In this document: one piece after another, positions 33,979-43,245 of the stretch
Numbering within the stretch: position 1 is the first letter of the stretch
Layout of the letters: every line of letters starts with the position of its first letter
Source of the DNA: Nostoc sp. NMS7
GTDB taxonomy: Bacteria; Cyanobacteriota; Cyanobacteriia; Cyanobacteriales; Nostocaceae
DNA length: 64,000 nt
Assembly: GCF_017115085.1 (NCBI RefSeq)
Contig: NZ_JABXKJ010000227.1
Coordinates: forward strand, 1-64,000
Direction: 5' to 3'
Translations under genes and position numbers: made by a program
Notes under the pieces: model-generated
Seen by the model: only the letters and a program-made list of their open reading frames with translations
What the model was told of the DNA's origin: nothing
The model's database searches: none

Positions 33979-35742
33979 TTATTTCTCAACAAATTCTTTC
34001 ACCACTGCCATAGCATCAGGAGGAATCTGTGTAATTAGGCGAAATGGAAATGCCGCAGTCGAAGCAAATTGGGCATAATCTGATGTCAGAAAGATAGCGT
34101 AGTTTTTAGCTTCTGGAGTCATCTGTGCAGCAAAGGCCAAAGCTATAGCTTTAACGTACTTGCGAACATCAGCTGCTTGTTCACCCACAACTTCACCGCC
34201 ACTAATGGGTGTATTTGGTTGTCCTATCTGATCCAAAGTGGTACTGGGGTCTTTTACACTCAGATGAGTACCCCCAACTATACCAACTAGCCATTTTGGG
34301 GATGGGATTTTTTCAAATCCGGCAATTTGTTCAGTTAAAGCTGGGGTGGTTTTATCTGCGGAACTTGCTAACACTAGGGTAGGAACTTGCACCTTAGTTA
34401 ACCCAGTTTCGCCAAACATCAGAGAAGTTGTCGGATTGAGAGCGATCGCCTGTTTTATTCTGCTATCCCGTAGTTGATAGCTATTTTCTGGTAGTTCTTG
34501 AGCGATGCACTGCATAACTTCTCCCTCACTGAAGCTAGTCAAGTTCTTTTTACAGCGTTGTTTGAGTCGTTCTAGTTGTAACTCTGCTCCAGCAATTTCT
34601 AAAGCTGTACCACCACCAAAAGAATGTCCAATAACCATCGCGTTCCTGGTTGCAAGTTTCCCTTGCAGGGGATTATTAGGCGTTTGGTTGAGCTTTTCTA
34701 ATTCGTCGAGGACAAAACTAATATCTTGAGGGCGATCCAAAAACTCATGAGGCTTCATAACTCTGGTTTTGCCTTGTAATGCTGAGTTAGTATTTGCCTG
34801 GTTACTACCGGGATGTTCTAAAGCTGCTACTACATAACCGTGGGATGCTAAATGTTCTGCTAGGTAACGCAAGTCCGTGCGGACTGATGCAAAGCCGTGA
34901 GAAAGGACAATTACGGGTTTATTGGCAGTTGCAGCAGTTGACCAATAAATATCAACTGGAATTTGGCGTTGGCGCTTTTGGTCATTCAGGCTTAATTTGA
35001 GTATTTTTACTTGAGCGTTTCCTGGTTGGCTGGGATCAAAAGGGAAAGCAATCTGCGGTGTTCTGGGGTCGATTTGAGGAGCGATCGCTAGCATAAATTG
35101 CTGCGTGCGCCAAAAAGCTGTATTCAAACTCCTTGCAACTATAAAAGCCTGTGGTAAATCAATTTCTAGGCGTTTACTCGGATAAGCGGCGATAAAACTC
35201 AATATAGAAAGACCTGTTGGTGCAGTAGAGCCTAATACCAATCCTGCTCTCAGTGCTTGTACTCCAGCTTTGTCCTTTCGGACTAAGGCCGTAGCGAAGT
35301 CATTGAGAATGCTTGTACCAATTTGAGTATTAACTAACTTATTAACGGTGACAACATTTATCGGTACATTCATGGCCAACGCCCCTAAGAGGAAGCGGCG
35401 TTGTTCTTCAGATAATCCTTTAGTGTAAGACTGCAAACTCCCAGACAATTCCCCAGTTTTTGCAGCCTTTTGCAACTCAGCAAGAGAGATGGATTCTGTA
35501 AATAAACCCAAACGCACAACAACTGTGTCAGCTGCGATCGCTGAACTATTTACCCCAAACTGTGTAAGTGCGATGCTTACGGCAAGGGCTTTGCTCAATG
35601 CGCCAAAGATACCTGCAACTGTCTTACAGCTATTTTCAGGTAAATAGACCACGCGGTAGGGGCACAGCATTGCTGTGCCCCTACGACAGATATGGTTCAA
35701 ATAGATGAAAACTGTCTTAAGATTTCCCCAACTTCTTCCCAT
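33979..35742 (-). CDS. secreted alpha/beta hydrolase with DUF1400 (lipase/acetylhydrolase-like)
   Basis: The 587-residue frame encodes a DUF1400 domain (about residues 70-200: VVVRLGLFTESISLAELQ, GLSEEQRRFLLGALAMNV) followed by an alpha/beta hydrolase (about 220-560). The nucleophile elbow is VIGHSFGGGTA; the oxyanion-side segment is VIVLSHGFASVRTDLRYLA; the acid and His follow (LVLASSADKTTP, GIVGGTHLSV). A signal peptide at about residues 38-70 (ALSKALAVSIALTQFG, then SSAIAA) implies export. Residues 20-29 (RRGTAMLCPY) are encoded by an inserted 14-bp palindrome (35656-35684), so the original start is uncertain; Met25 lies within the palindrome. Family members are often annotated as platelet-activating-factor acetylhydrolase-like. 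Confidence 0.85.
   Translation of the reverse strand: MGRSWGNLKTVFIYLNHICRRGTAMLCPYRVVYLPENSCKTVAGIFGALSKALAVSIALTQFGVNSSAIAADTVVVRLGLFTESISLAELQKAAKTGELSGSLQSYTKGLSEEQRRFLLGALAMNVPINVVTVNKLVNTQIGTSILNDFATALVRKDKAGVQALRAGLVLGSTAPTGLSILSFIAAYPSKRLEIDLPQAFIVARSLNTAFWRTQQFMLAIAPQIDPRTPQIAFPFDPSQPGNAQVKILKLSLNDQKRQRQIPVDIYWSTAATANKPVIVLSHGFASVRTDLRYLAEHLASHGYVVAALEHPGSNQANTNSALQGKTRVMKPHEFLDRPQDISFVLDELEKLNQTPNNPLQGKLATRNAMVIGHSFGGGTALEIAGAELQLERLKQRCKKNLTSFSEGEVMQCIAQELPENSYQLRDSRIKQAIALNPTTSLMFGETGLTKVQVPTLVLASSADKTTPALTEQIAGFEKIPSPKWLVGIVGGTHLSVKDPSTTLDQIGQPNTPISGGEVVGEQAADVRKYVKAIALAFAAQMTPEAKNYAIFLTSDYAQFASTAAFPFRLITQIPPDAMAVVKEFVEK
35656..35684. repeat. 29-nt palindromic repeat inside the hydrolase gene
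   Basis: GTAGGGGCACAGCA and TGCTGTGCCCCTAC are perfect inverse arms around a single T. The element interrupts the 5' end of the hydrolase gene, before the signal peptide, and stays in frame. Confidence 0.8.
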
Positions 35743-36524
35743 AAATATTTATACCAAGTGTTACTTACGGAAATATAACGGATATTTGTGTGTTTTACTA
35801 CTGATTAATTGCCTAGAAATTAAAGCAGATTTTTTCTTGAACTTGATGGCGATGTCTACGATGGTTACTGACCTTGCCGTTCGCGCAGCGTCTCGTAGAG
35901 AAGGGTCTCGTACAGAAGTACGGGCTGTGACGCTCGTTGCGTGGCATCGTCTCCCCTTGGGAGAAGACTCGCTTTCCGTGGTGCCCTGATCTGTTCAAAA
36001 TATCTGCTGATGTGAACAAAGATCATCAAAAGCAACGAATTGTAGAATTCATCACAGCTAAAAATTTGAGCATAAATCAGTGCTAATAGCCACAAAAACC
36101 TAATTGTTTCTCAGCTAGGTTTAAGACTGTAACGAAGCTTTAGAACCGGGTAAGCGATGCCTGCGGCGGTAAACTACGCATCTACAATCTGCAATTTTTC
36201 TGGGCTGATATCTTGACTAGAATTTTTTTTGACAGGAAAGTTTACCCAACCGCTTAATGTTTTGTTTTTGCCCCTTAGAACCTGACTTTTCACGTTGTAT
36301 GGGAAAGCCCACGAAAAACCTAACCCCTTTCCCGCGACGGGAAGGGAGAAAATTCAAAGTCTCTCTCCTTTTAGGAGAGAGATTTAGAGAGAGGTTTTCC
36401 AGATAGCGTGAGTCAGCTGAAAACCTATTCCAGAGGTGTTGCAGAGCGATAGTCTTACTGCTGTAGCTGCACTATCATTACTCATCAAATTCTACCAGCC
36501 GCCTCAACAATTTTTCTTGGCTTT
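35743..36524. repeat. repeat-filled spacer
   Basis: At 35838-35990 several small dispersed repeats are chained (GATGGCGATGTCTACGATGG, GTTCGCGCAGCGTCTCGTAG, CTCGTACAGAAGTACGGG). At 36310-36410 there is a GC-rich repeat with a 9-bp hairpin, CTCTCTCCT / AGGAGAGAG (36361-36381). No gene is recognised in this 780-base stretch. Confidence 0.7.
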
Positions 36525-36977
36525 ATGCGTCGCAGACTCCCCTATATTTTAATTTCGCTGCTCTCTCTGAGTATTATTACACTGTGGTGGCCTGTGAATG
36601 ATTCTGATTGCAATTTCGAGGCTTTTCTCGCATCAAAAACTCCAAAATTCCAAGTATATGCTACTAAGGTTATTGTTCAGCCGTGGCATGGTCGTCACCA
36701 TGTATATGGAATTTTTATGATTCCTGATGAATACAAACAATCTCCATTTTTTGTGTTAACAGTTCAAGGTGCTGGTAGTTATTGTTCAAAACAATTTGGT
36801 TATAAACAAAACTTTGATGATATCTTTGCTGAACCAGGAACTTATCTGGTAAAGAAACCTATTAGAACTCGAAAAACTCTGCGGCTCATTCTCCAAGGTT
36901 TGTATTTTCAGGTCAATGATAAAAATAATTGGACGTTGACTTTTCCTGAATCAAAAGCTCGTGAACATAATTCCTAA
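36525..36977 (+). CDS. membrane-anchored or secreted protein of unknown function
   Basis: I do not recognise this 150-residue protein. It starts with an N-terminal membrane helix or uncleaved signal (RRRLPYILISLLSLSIITLW), followed by a soluble part of about 125 residues with two cysteines in the mature region (SDCNFEAF and SYCSKQFGY) that could pair after export. Segments such as KVIVQPWHGRHHVYGIFMIP, FFVLTVQGAGSYC and RTRKTLRLILQGLYFQV suggest a small beta-rich domain. The positive residues before the helix place the C-terminal part outside the cytoplasm. It is isolated, between repeat-rich spacers. Confidence 0.6.
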   Translation: MRRRLPYILISLLSLSIITLWWPVNDSDCNFEAFLASKTPKFQVYATKVIVQPWHGRHHVYGIFMIPDEYKQSPFFVLTVQGAGSYCSKQFGYKQNFDDIFAEPGTYLVKKPIRTRKTLRLILQGLYFQVNDKNNWTLTFPESKAREHNS

Positions 36978-37083
36978 TTATCAAAAAATTGGGTTTAAAA
37001 CCCTGTCCTTGTAAGAGGGCTTTAAGTTTTGATGCCTAAGCTAAATCCCCGTCACAAAACGTAATTGCCAATTGCGAATTGGT

Positions 37084-37424
37084 TTAAGACCTATAAGCCC
37101 AATCGCGTACCACAACAATTTTGAACTGACGTTCTTGGAGCAAAATGTAATCCAGTGAACCGTAGCGTTGCAAAGCCCACTCTCGCAAGTCTTGAATGGC
37201 ACGAGCAAATATCTGATCAGGAATACTCCAAGCTGCACTTTGGATTTTGTTTTCTTGGTTTTCTAGCAATTTACCCACAGTATCTTTAACTCGCCATTGA
37301 GCTCTGCTGTTGGTGAAACTAGATTGAGGATAAAGTCCGTCACTTGCTCAGAAACCCCTGGTGGAAATCCCCTTGTCGCATCGTAAATATCAGACACTCG
37401 GTCAAAAGAAATTGTGCTAGTCAT
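37084..37424 (-). pseudogene. SAM-dependent methyltransferase with internal deletion
   Basis: The gene starts with MTSTISFDRVSDIYDATRGF (ATG at 37422-37424), the opening of a family of class I methyltransferases (Y-D-x-T-R-G-F-P). After about 44 codons (NLVSPTAELNGE) the SAM-binding core that should follow is gone. In another frame the sequence continues with the C-terminal end, RWRVKDTVGKLLENQENKIQ to VVVRDWAYRS, ending at 37084. A normal protein would be about 260-270 residues; roughly 150 residues have been deleted and the frame is shifted at about 37310. No working enzyme can be made. Confidence 0.75.
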
Positions 37425-37747
37425 ATCGGTTCTTAATGTATGGAAAAGTGATTCGTAGTAGTACAGCTACCCAAAAGCAAGCTACGTAATTAGAATTCTC
37501 AAAAATTTAGAATTACTTGTGCCAACTATGGCTAATTCAAATGAAAAATGCAGTATGTTATTAAAACTACTATAAACCTATCAGTAAACCGTAGTTTATA
37601 ATTCAAATCTAGAGTATCATGGAAAATCATCCCAAATCAAGTTGTATTCAATTCCAATGGCATGATAAAACGAGAAACGCTTTTGTAAGCTTTCACTACT
37701 TGCAATACCAGTAAATCTCTATATCTTATTAATGAAGCGTTTAAGCA
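37425..37747. other. spacer with no recognised gene
   Basis: An AT-rich 323-base spacer between the broken methyltransferase and the M28 peptidase gene, which ends at 37748. I see neither a gene nor a strong hairpin. Confidence 0.4.
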
Positions 37748-38800
37748 TCAGCTTGGTGGTTGAGTTTCCAAAACCTCGCTTTTCTCTAACAAGGCAGTAG
37801 TAGTATTGACTATAATCTGTGCTGCTCCTGTGAAAAACGATCGCTCGATAGTTGCTGGAACATCGCTAGGTTTATGATAGTGGGGAGTACGTAAATTTGC
37901 GGTATCTGTCACCAGCACAGCACCCACGCCCTGATACCAAAATGGCGCATGGTCACTGCGTAGGGTGTCTGGTGTGAGTAAACCTTTAAAAGGAATTGGT
38001 ACTGTTAGGATTGCTGGCATTGATTCCTGTTTATTCTGGGCGGTTGAAGGGAGCATTTGTGAGTTTTGAAAGGCATTCAATAAAGGCAAATGTTCTGTAT
38101 CACCGACTACTGCCAAAAAGTCGCCCTTGTCGCTAGGTGGGGTAACAGGCAATCCGGTAGGGTATTTTTGACACCCAGAAGTGTAACAAGCATAACCCAC
38201 CATATCCATAACAATCGCTCCGCCCAAGTTTTGCAAGCGTGCTGTCTTGCTAACGAAAGCCCGACTACCCAAAAGTCCTGCTTCCTCTTTGTCAAAAAAA
38301 GCTAGCTGTAACGTCCGTGATGTGGGACGGGAACCGAGTAACCGCGTGACTTCCAGCACCACAGCTACACCACTGGCGTTATCATCAGCACCAGGGGATA
38401 AGGCAACAGTATCATAATGCGCTCCTACGAGAATTGCTTTAGCGGCTTTGTTAGTTCCTGGGCGTTCGGCAAAAATATTTACACCTTCAGAGAACTTTTC
38501 CAATTTGGGCTTCCAGCCTAATTTTCTCAGTTCAGTTGTGATGTAAGTACGAGTAAGCGATCGCTCTTTTGTTGTGTAGCGCTGAAAATTCAACTTTTGG
38601 ATATGGTTTAACAGCTTGTCAGCAGACACTTGCGGCGCACTGTCAACTTTCTTTAACTCTGCCTGTGATTGCGGTGTTTTCACTGGTATAATCTCAACAA
38701 TTGCTGGTAACGAACGCTGTTGAAAAAACGTGCTACCTCTGCTACCCACCACAGCAATTGCCATCAGTACCAACAGCATCAGCCAAATCCATTTTTTCAT
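37748..38800 (-). CDS. M28-family zinc aminopeptidase, exported
   Basis: The 350-residue protein is an M28 peptidase with an N-terminal membrane helix or signal (KKWIWLMLLVLMAIAVVGS). The dinuclear zinc site is clear: His in VGAHYDTVA, bridging Asp in SPGADDNASGVA, the catalytic Glu and ligand Glu in FDKEEAGLLGS, Asp in VMDMVGYACY, and a late His in LRSDHAPFWYQG. It should cleave N-terminal residues of peptides in the periplasm or outside the cell. Two Cys in GYACYTSGCQ may form a disulphide. It is monocistronic. Members of this type are commonly annotated as leucyl or glutaminyl aminopeptidase-like. Confidence 0.9.
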   Translation of the reverse strand: MKKWIWLMLLVLMAIAVVGSRGSTFFQQRSLPAIVEIIPVKTPQSQAELKKVDSAPQVSADKLLNHIQKLNFQRYTTKERSLTRTYITTELRKLGWKPKLEKFSEGVNIFAERPGTNKAAKAILVGAHYDTVALSPGADDNASGVAVVLEVTRLLGSRPTSRTLQLAFFDKEEAGLLGSRAFVSKTARLQNLGGAIVMDMVGYACYTSGCQKYPTGLPVTPPSDKGDFLAVVGDTEHLPLLNAFQNSQMLPSTAQNKQESMPAILTVPIPFKGLLTPDTLRSDHAPFWYQGVGAVLVTDTANLRTPHYHKPSDVPATIERSFFTGAAQIIVNTTTALLEKSEVLETQPPS

Positions 38801-38847
38801 CTAAATTGTCCAATCTTCTAGGGTAGGCTGAAAAGCCTGCCTCTGGC

Positions 38848-38912
38848 TAAGGGACTTCGTGTCGCCCACCCCACAATAAGTAGTTGAGTATTTTTTTATC
38901 GTAAATCAAAGG
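38848..38912. mobile_element. short derivative of the TAAGGGACT MITE
   Basis: TAAGGGACTTCG at the left is followed within 20 bases by CCCACCCCACAATAAGTAGT and then TGAGTATTTTTTTAT, which match the right half of 45555-45686. It appears to be an internally deleted copy. Another end (TTGTCAGTCCCTA) sits at 39056-39071. Confidence 0.6.
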
Positions 38913-39078
38913 GTTTAAGAACCTGCAATCTACATGTAGCACCCATTTCAGTCGGGGTTTAAATCCCCCGAAGTTGCCACAACGGGGGGAACCCCCGCAA
39001 GGCACTTCTCTTCGTCTGAAATGTCTTTAATTTTGAATTTTGAATTTTGAATTGTTAATTGTCAGTCCCTAATGCGAG

Positions 39079-41124
39079 TTAATTGCTGACGTTTGACACA
39101 ACGTAGGGCGAGTTAATTGCTGAGGCTTGATTAGAACTAACCAACGCCTGATAGATAAAAGCTGCTACCTGCGCCCGTGTAGCAGTTGCAGTTGGATTCA
39201 GCAACTTCACATTCGGATAGTTGACCACAATTTGCTTCTGAGTTGCTGCGGCGATCGGGCTACGGGCATAGCTAGCGATGTTAGAGGCATCGTTGAAATA
39301 TTGGAGAGTGCTTTCGGTATTGCCGCCAGGAGTATATTTCAGACCGTTAGCCAGAGAAACCAAAACCTGTTCGCGGGGAATAACTTGGTTAGGCTCAAAG
39401 CGATTTCTAGGATAACCTGATAAGAAACCAATGGTATAAGCTTGCTCAATCGCACTGAATGCCCAATACTTGCTGGGCACATCAGTAAAATTGATTGGCT
39501 GCCGTTGCTGTGCTTTTGGAAAAGCTTTGTTGACCATAGCGGCAAATTGAGCGCGTGTCACCGGTTCTTCAGGGCGGAAGCTACCATCAGGAAATCCAGC
39601 AATTACACCTTGCTGGGACAATTGTTGAATAAATTGTGCCGCCCAATAGTTAGACGAAACATCAGAAAAAGCAACTTGAGCCAAAGATTGCAGGGAGCAT
39701 CCCACCTTGATCAGTTTATCTTGCAAACGATAACTCACTGGCCCACAAGCAAAACCTCCTGACTTAGACTCTACATAAGTCCGCGTTGGCGGATCTTGTT
39801 TCTCTAGCCGCGATTTCCAATCGTCAGATATTTTTTTTAGAGTGGGATGCTTACTTAAAAACTGTGAGTCTGCAACAATATCATGAGGACCCTTAACACT
39901 TATCTTAGAACTATTCATGTAGATATTATAATCATAAATAACATTTTTATTGTTAGTGTTAGTATTAATATCCTTGCCAGGAAAAGCATAGAGAATGTTA
40001 TTTATAATTTTGACATCATCTGATGTATGAGCATATATTTGCCCACCTTTAATTTCGGGACTCTGATTATTTAAAACCGCAGTGTTATTTACAATATCAA
40101 CATGCGCGCTAAAAAAGGCATGAATCCCTGAACCACCATTATTAAATGTCAGATTGTTTTTAACTAAAGTACGTCCTTTATATACACCCATTTTGGGGTT
40201 ATTAGGATTTTTTGAACTATCGATAATAATGCCGTTTCCGTCTGTGATCCTTCCGACTGCAATCCAAGGGATGTACATCCGATTATTGTAGCTTTTGTTG
40301 TTGGTAATCAACATCTTATATCCCTGGTTGTTGTCAAAATTCCAATTGCTCAACATCGAAATACCACTGCAACCATAAATGCTGTACCAGGCATTATTGA
40401 ACACCACGTTATTATCTATTGTCACATAATCAGCCTCCATTGCTCCGATACCTCCTCCTCCACAGTCATGCACTTTGTTGTTCAGAACACGGATGTGATG
40501 AACATGACCATTGGTTCGTCCGTCAATATTTATGCAGCTTCCGTTTGTCAGTCGGTTTGTTTTGTTAGTCTTCTGACTCATCGCATAATCAAGGGTTATA
40601 TTGGCATTGTTTCCAATCACCTCCAGCCCATTTATCTCAATATATGAAGCTCCACTTGAAACCGCGATCCCGTTCCATGTATTGTGCTGAATTTTTGGGA
40701 AATGCCCAGGATATGCTTTATACTTAATCCATGCTTTTGCAGTTCCAGAACGTTTAATATTTACTACAGCCCCAGCTTGGGGTAAATTTGTGTAAACTCC
40801 GTTCATAATCAATACTGTATCGCCGGGGTTAGTCAAATCTGCTGCCTTTTGAATTGTCCTAAAGGCAGATGAGGAAGAAAGTCCACTATTTTGGTCGTTT
40901 CCAGTACCACTAACATAGTATGTTTTCGGAGTCGCGGCAGTGCTGATTAGCTCGCGGCTGGATAGGGTCATTTCCTTGTTAGTGGATACCTGATGGAGGT
41001 TTTTAACTAAAGATACTTTTATCCTTTCTCCCCCAGCCAAAAGACTTAACGCCACGGGAATTGCCAGATATGCGCTTAAACTCAAACCTTGAATTACCAC
41101 AACACAATACTCCTTTATCGGCAC
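39079..41124 (-). CDS. secreted parallel beta-helix protein with three SLH domains
   Basis: The 681-residue protein has a signal peptide-like N-terminus (GLSLSAYLAIPVALSLLAGG), then a right-handed beta-helix (residues about 65-430) beginning with TYYVSGTGNDQNSGLSSSSA and FRTIQKAADLTNPGDTVLIM, with repeated N-N-x-V/I-x-N rungs (VLNNKVHDCGGGGIGA, IVNNTAVLNNQS). The C-terminal part holds three S-layer homology segments (FSDVSSNYWAAQFIQQLSQQ; FTDVPSKYWAFSAIEQAYTI; FNDASNIASYARSPIAAATQ). The SLH domains should hold it to the outer envelope; the helix resembles pectate-lyase-like polysaccharide enzymes or adhesins. No catalytic site could be assigned. Confidence 0.85.
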   Translation of the reverse strand: MPIKEYCVVVIQGLSLSAYLAIPVALSLLAGGERIKVSLVKNLHQVSTNKEMTLSSRELISTAATPKTYYVSGTGNDQNSGLSSSSAFRTIQKAADLTNPGDTVLIMNGVYTNLPQAGAVVNIKRSGTAKAWIKYKAYPGHFPKIQHNTWNGIAVSSGASYIEINGLEVIGNNANITLDYAMSQKTNKTNRLTNGSCINIDGRTNGHVHHIRVLNNKVHDCGGGGIGAMEADYVTIDNNVVFNNAWYSIYGCSGISMLSNWNFDNNQGYKMLITNNKSYNNRMYIPWIAVGRITDGNGIIIDSSKNPNNPKMGVYKGRTLVKNNLTFNNGGSGIHAFFSAHVDIVNNTAVLNNQSPEIKGGQIYAHTSDDVKIINNILYAFPGKDINTNTNNKNVIYDYNIYMNSSKISVKGPHDIVADSQFLSKHPTLKKISDDWKSRLEKQDPPTRTYVESKSGGFACGPVSYRLQDKLIKVGCSLQSLAQVAFSDVSSNYWAAQFIQQLSQQGVIAGFPDGSFRPEEPVTRAQFAAMVNKAFPKAQQRQPINFTDVPSKYWAFSAIEQAYTIGFLSGYPRNRFEPNQVIPREQVLVSLANGLKYTPGGNTESTLQYFNDASNIASYARSPIAAATQKQIVVNYPNVKLLNPTATATRAQVAAFIYQALVSSNQASAINSPYVVSNVSN

Positions 41125-41386
41125 TCTTCAATAAAAATATCAGAATATTCCGGAATTTTGAATATTCTTTTGGATACAGAATACCATAGAGCCGACTTTC
41201 TTAGCTCCCGATAATGCAAAATAAGTATTCCAATAAATATAGATACCGATTAGACGATGCAGAGATAGAATAGTTGCTGGAAAATAGAATTTTTTCAGGT
41301 TAAAAATGAAGGCGATCGCACACTAGAATTAAAATGGCGATCGCCGATCATGAGTGATTAAAGTCACGACTTAAATTGAGTAAAAT

Positions 41387-42100
41387 CTAGTAGCGGGATG
41401 GTGGTACTAAATTCAAGTTAGAATTCAGTGTCAGCTTCAAATCCTGTCCAGGTCTGAGGACAAAGGCATTTACTTGTTTTTTCCGCAACAGGATACTCGC
41501 ACCCGCACCCGCACCCGCACCAATAACAGGTTTTAAATCGTCAATTCTGTGGTTGCCAGTAATTAGTGAACCTAAAAGACCAGCACCCCCACCAATAGCT
41601 GCGTCAGTTAAAACCTGATTTGTGCTGGGACCCTGTGTAACTCTTTCAGTTCTGGTGTATGTCCGAGAAGTTGCATTAATCGACTGACGTTGACCATTGG
41701 AAAATTCTAATTCTTGAGCTACAAACCGCACACCTTTTCCTTTGTTATCATCTGTATCTCTTGAATAACTATTTAAGTCAACAGATTCTAGCTGTCCAAT
41801 TACTTTAGTACCAGCAGGAATTAAGACATTTCTATTTTTGTCGATAATGTCGTTCGCTATTCTCAAGGTTAGAGATTTAGTTTCTCCAGGAGCAATAGTA
41901 ATTGTCTCTTTTTCGTAGGTGACAGGAAAAGCAACCCCGGAAGGAATAGTAACGTTTCCATATTGCCCAATTCTGTCTTGCCCAATTCTATATTGAGCAT
42001 TAGCAGGAGTCAAGCTGAATAGAGGACTAATGACGCTTGTAGTAACGGCCATTGCCATAAGTGCAGCAGTTCGAGATTTCCATTGATGTAGGCGAGTCAT
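41387..42100 (-). CDS. exported glycine-rich protein of unknown function
   Basis: The 237-residue protein has a signal peptide (ALMAMAVTTSVISPLFSL, cleaved after ANA at about residue 35). Two beta-rich segments follow (GVAFPVTYEKETITIAPGET and IANDIIDKNRNVLIPAGTKV, then IGQLE), and a glycine-zipper-like stretch (AAIGGGAGLLGSLITG...GAGAGAGASIL) near residues 165-205. The IPAGTKVIGQL segment resembles the beta-barrel part of TrbI/VirB10-type proteins, which may only be a shared short motif. The function is unknown; an envelope role is plausible. It is monocistronic. Confidence 0.6.
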   Translation of the reverse strand: MTRLHQWKSRTAALMAMAVTTSVISPLFSLTPANAQYRIGQDRIGQYGNVTIPSGVAFPVTYEKETITIAPGETKSLTLRIANDIIDKNRNVLIPAGTKVIGQLESVDLNSYSRDTDDNKGKGVRFVAQELEFSNGQRQSINATSRTYTRTERVTQGPSTNQVLTDAAIGGGAGLLGSLITGNHRIDDLKPVIGAGAGAGASILLRKKQVNAFVLRPGQDLKLTLNSNLNLVPPSRY

Positions 42101-43061
42101 AAGAGGTTAACCTTTATGTATCTGATGTCTGTAATGACGAGGATTCACTGGCATTGTTTCTAATTGTTTTTGAACCTATCTATAGGCGTATTCCGAAGGT
42201 GAATATGCTTAGTACGGCTTTGCATAAGTTCGTAGCTTTTTTAAACGCAGAGGTAGACGCGTTCGCGGAGCATCTCGTACAGAAGCGGGTTGCCGTTCGC
42301 GTAGCGTCTCCGAAGGAGAAGGCTACGCAAAGTCAAGCCCAGAGGGACGCAAAGGTTGAGCGCTAGATTCGTTATGAATTAATAAAATTCTGTGCTTAGA
42401 TGACGGAGAGCATTTGTTGCAGCTACGCTCATCGAGGATATCGTTCCTCAAAATTTGTATCCTGTTAATGTGCGTCACCAAATAGGGGATGAGATACTCA
42501 GATGACGCAAAATAGGTTTAATAGTTTCCAGAGTTGTTTCATTGTTTACGTCCACATACTACACCACTGAATAGAGGCGGATGGGCTGACTGCGAACTCT
42601 TGCTTCCATTCTAGATTAATTTGCTAGGACTTGGGAAAGATTTTCGCTTTCTTTGTGACAATTCAATAGCGGGTTATTGACAATAGATTTTGCTGCGATC
42701 GCAGCAATTCTTCTGCTAGGTTAAAATTTATTCAATTGCCATCAACAAGTATAAAAAACTCCACCCACAAGGGGATGGAGTTATTAGTCATTAGTTATTA
42801 GTACTAATGACTAATGACTAAAGGGGCGGGGCGGTGGTCACTGAGCGCGGCCGTTGTGCTATCCCTCTCCACCCACGTTCGCGTAGCGTCCCTTAGGGAG
42901 GGGATGGAGTTTCCCGCCGCTTTCAATAAAGTTTAGCAGAGACCTATGTCTTCAGTTTACGTTTGTAAATTTACGGAAAATACACCAATATTTTATTGTA
43001 CTTTTTATAAAATATTTATATATATATAAATATTTTAATTAAAAATTTATATGGATGAAAA
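42101..43061. repeat. repeat-rich spacer with SDR chain and hairpins
   Basis: No gene is seen. At 42243-42350 small dispersed repeats are chained (GCGTTCGCGGAGCATCTCGT, GTTCGCGTAGCGTCTCC). At 42757-42782 there is a hairpin CTCCACCCACAAGGGGATGG. CATTAGT heptamers occupy 42783-42825. At 42824-42925 a GGCGGGG...TTCCCGCCGC block contains a second copy of the CTCCACCC hairpin, split by a 22-base GTTCGCGTAGCGTCCC-type insertion. Confidence 0.75.
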
Positions 43062-43169
43062 GATATAGCAATCCTATCTGATTTATGAAAATTATTGGTG
43101 TCCAGAACCCCGACTTCTTTGAGAAGTCGGGGTTCTAAGTTTTCACGAATGATTTAGGATTGCTATATC
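43062..43169. mobile_element. 108-bp MITE-like element with 15-bp ends and an inner 33-bp palindrome
   Basis: The ends GATATAGCAATCCTA (43062-43076) and its exact inverse (43155-43169) enclose a near-perfect 33-base palindrome (43104-43136) containing CCCCGACTTCTT. The same palindrome recurs at 61165-61197, and a related terminus near 354. No coding capacity. Confidence 0.8.
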
Positions 43170-43245
43170 AAGACTTGATAAAGAAGCGGGAAGAATAAAG
43201 AAGTTTTCCGCATACGTTACAGAGCAAGTATTTTTAAATTATGCT

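Noticed and set aside
41387..42100. A TrbI/VirB10 conjugation protein
   Set aside because: Only a short IPAGT-type motif is shared; no other transfer genes are near and the membrane layout differs.
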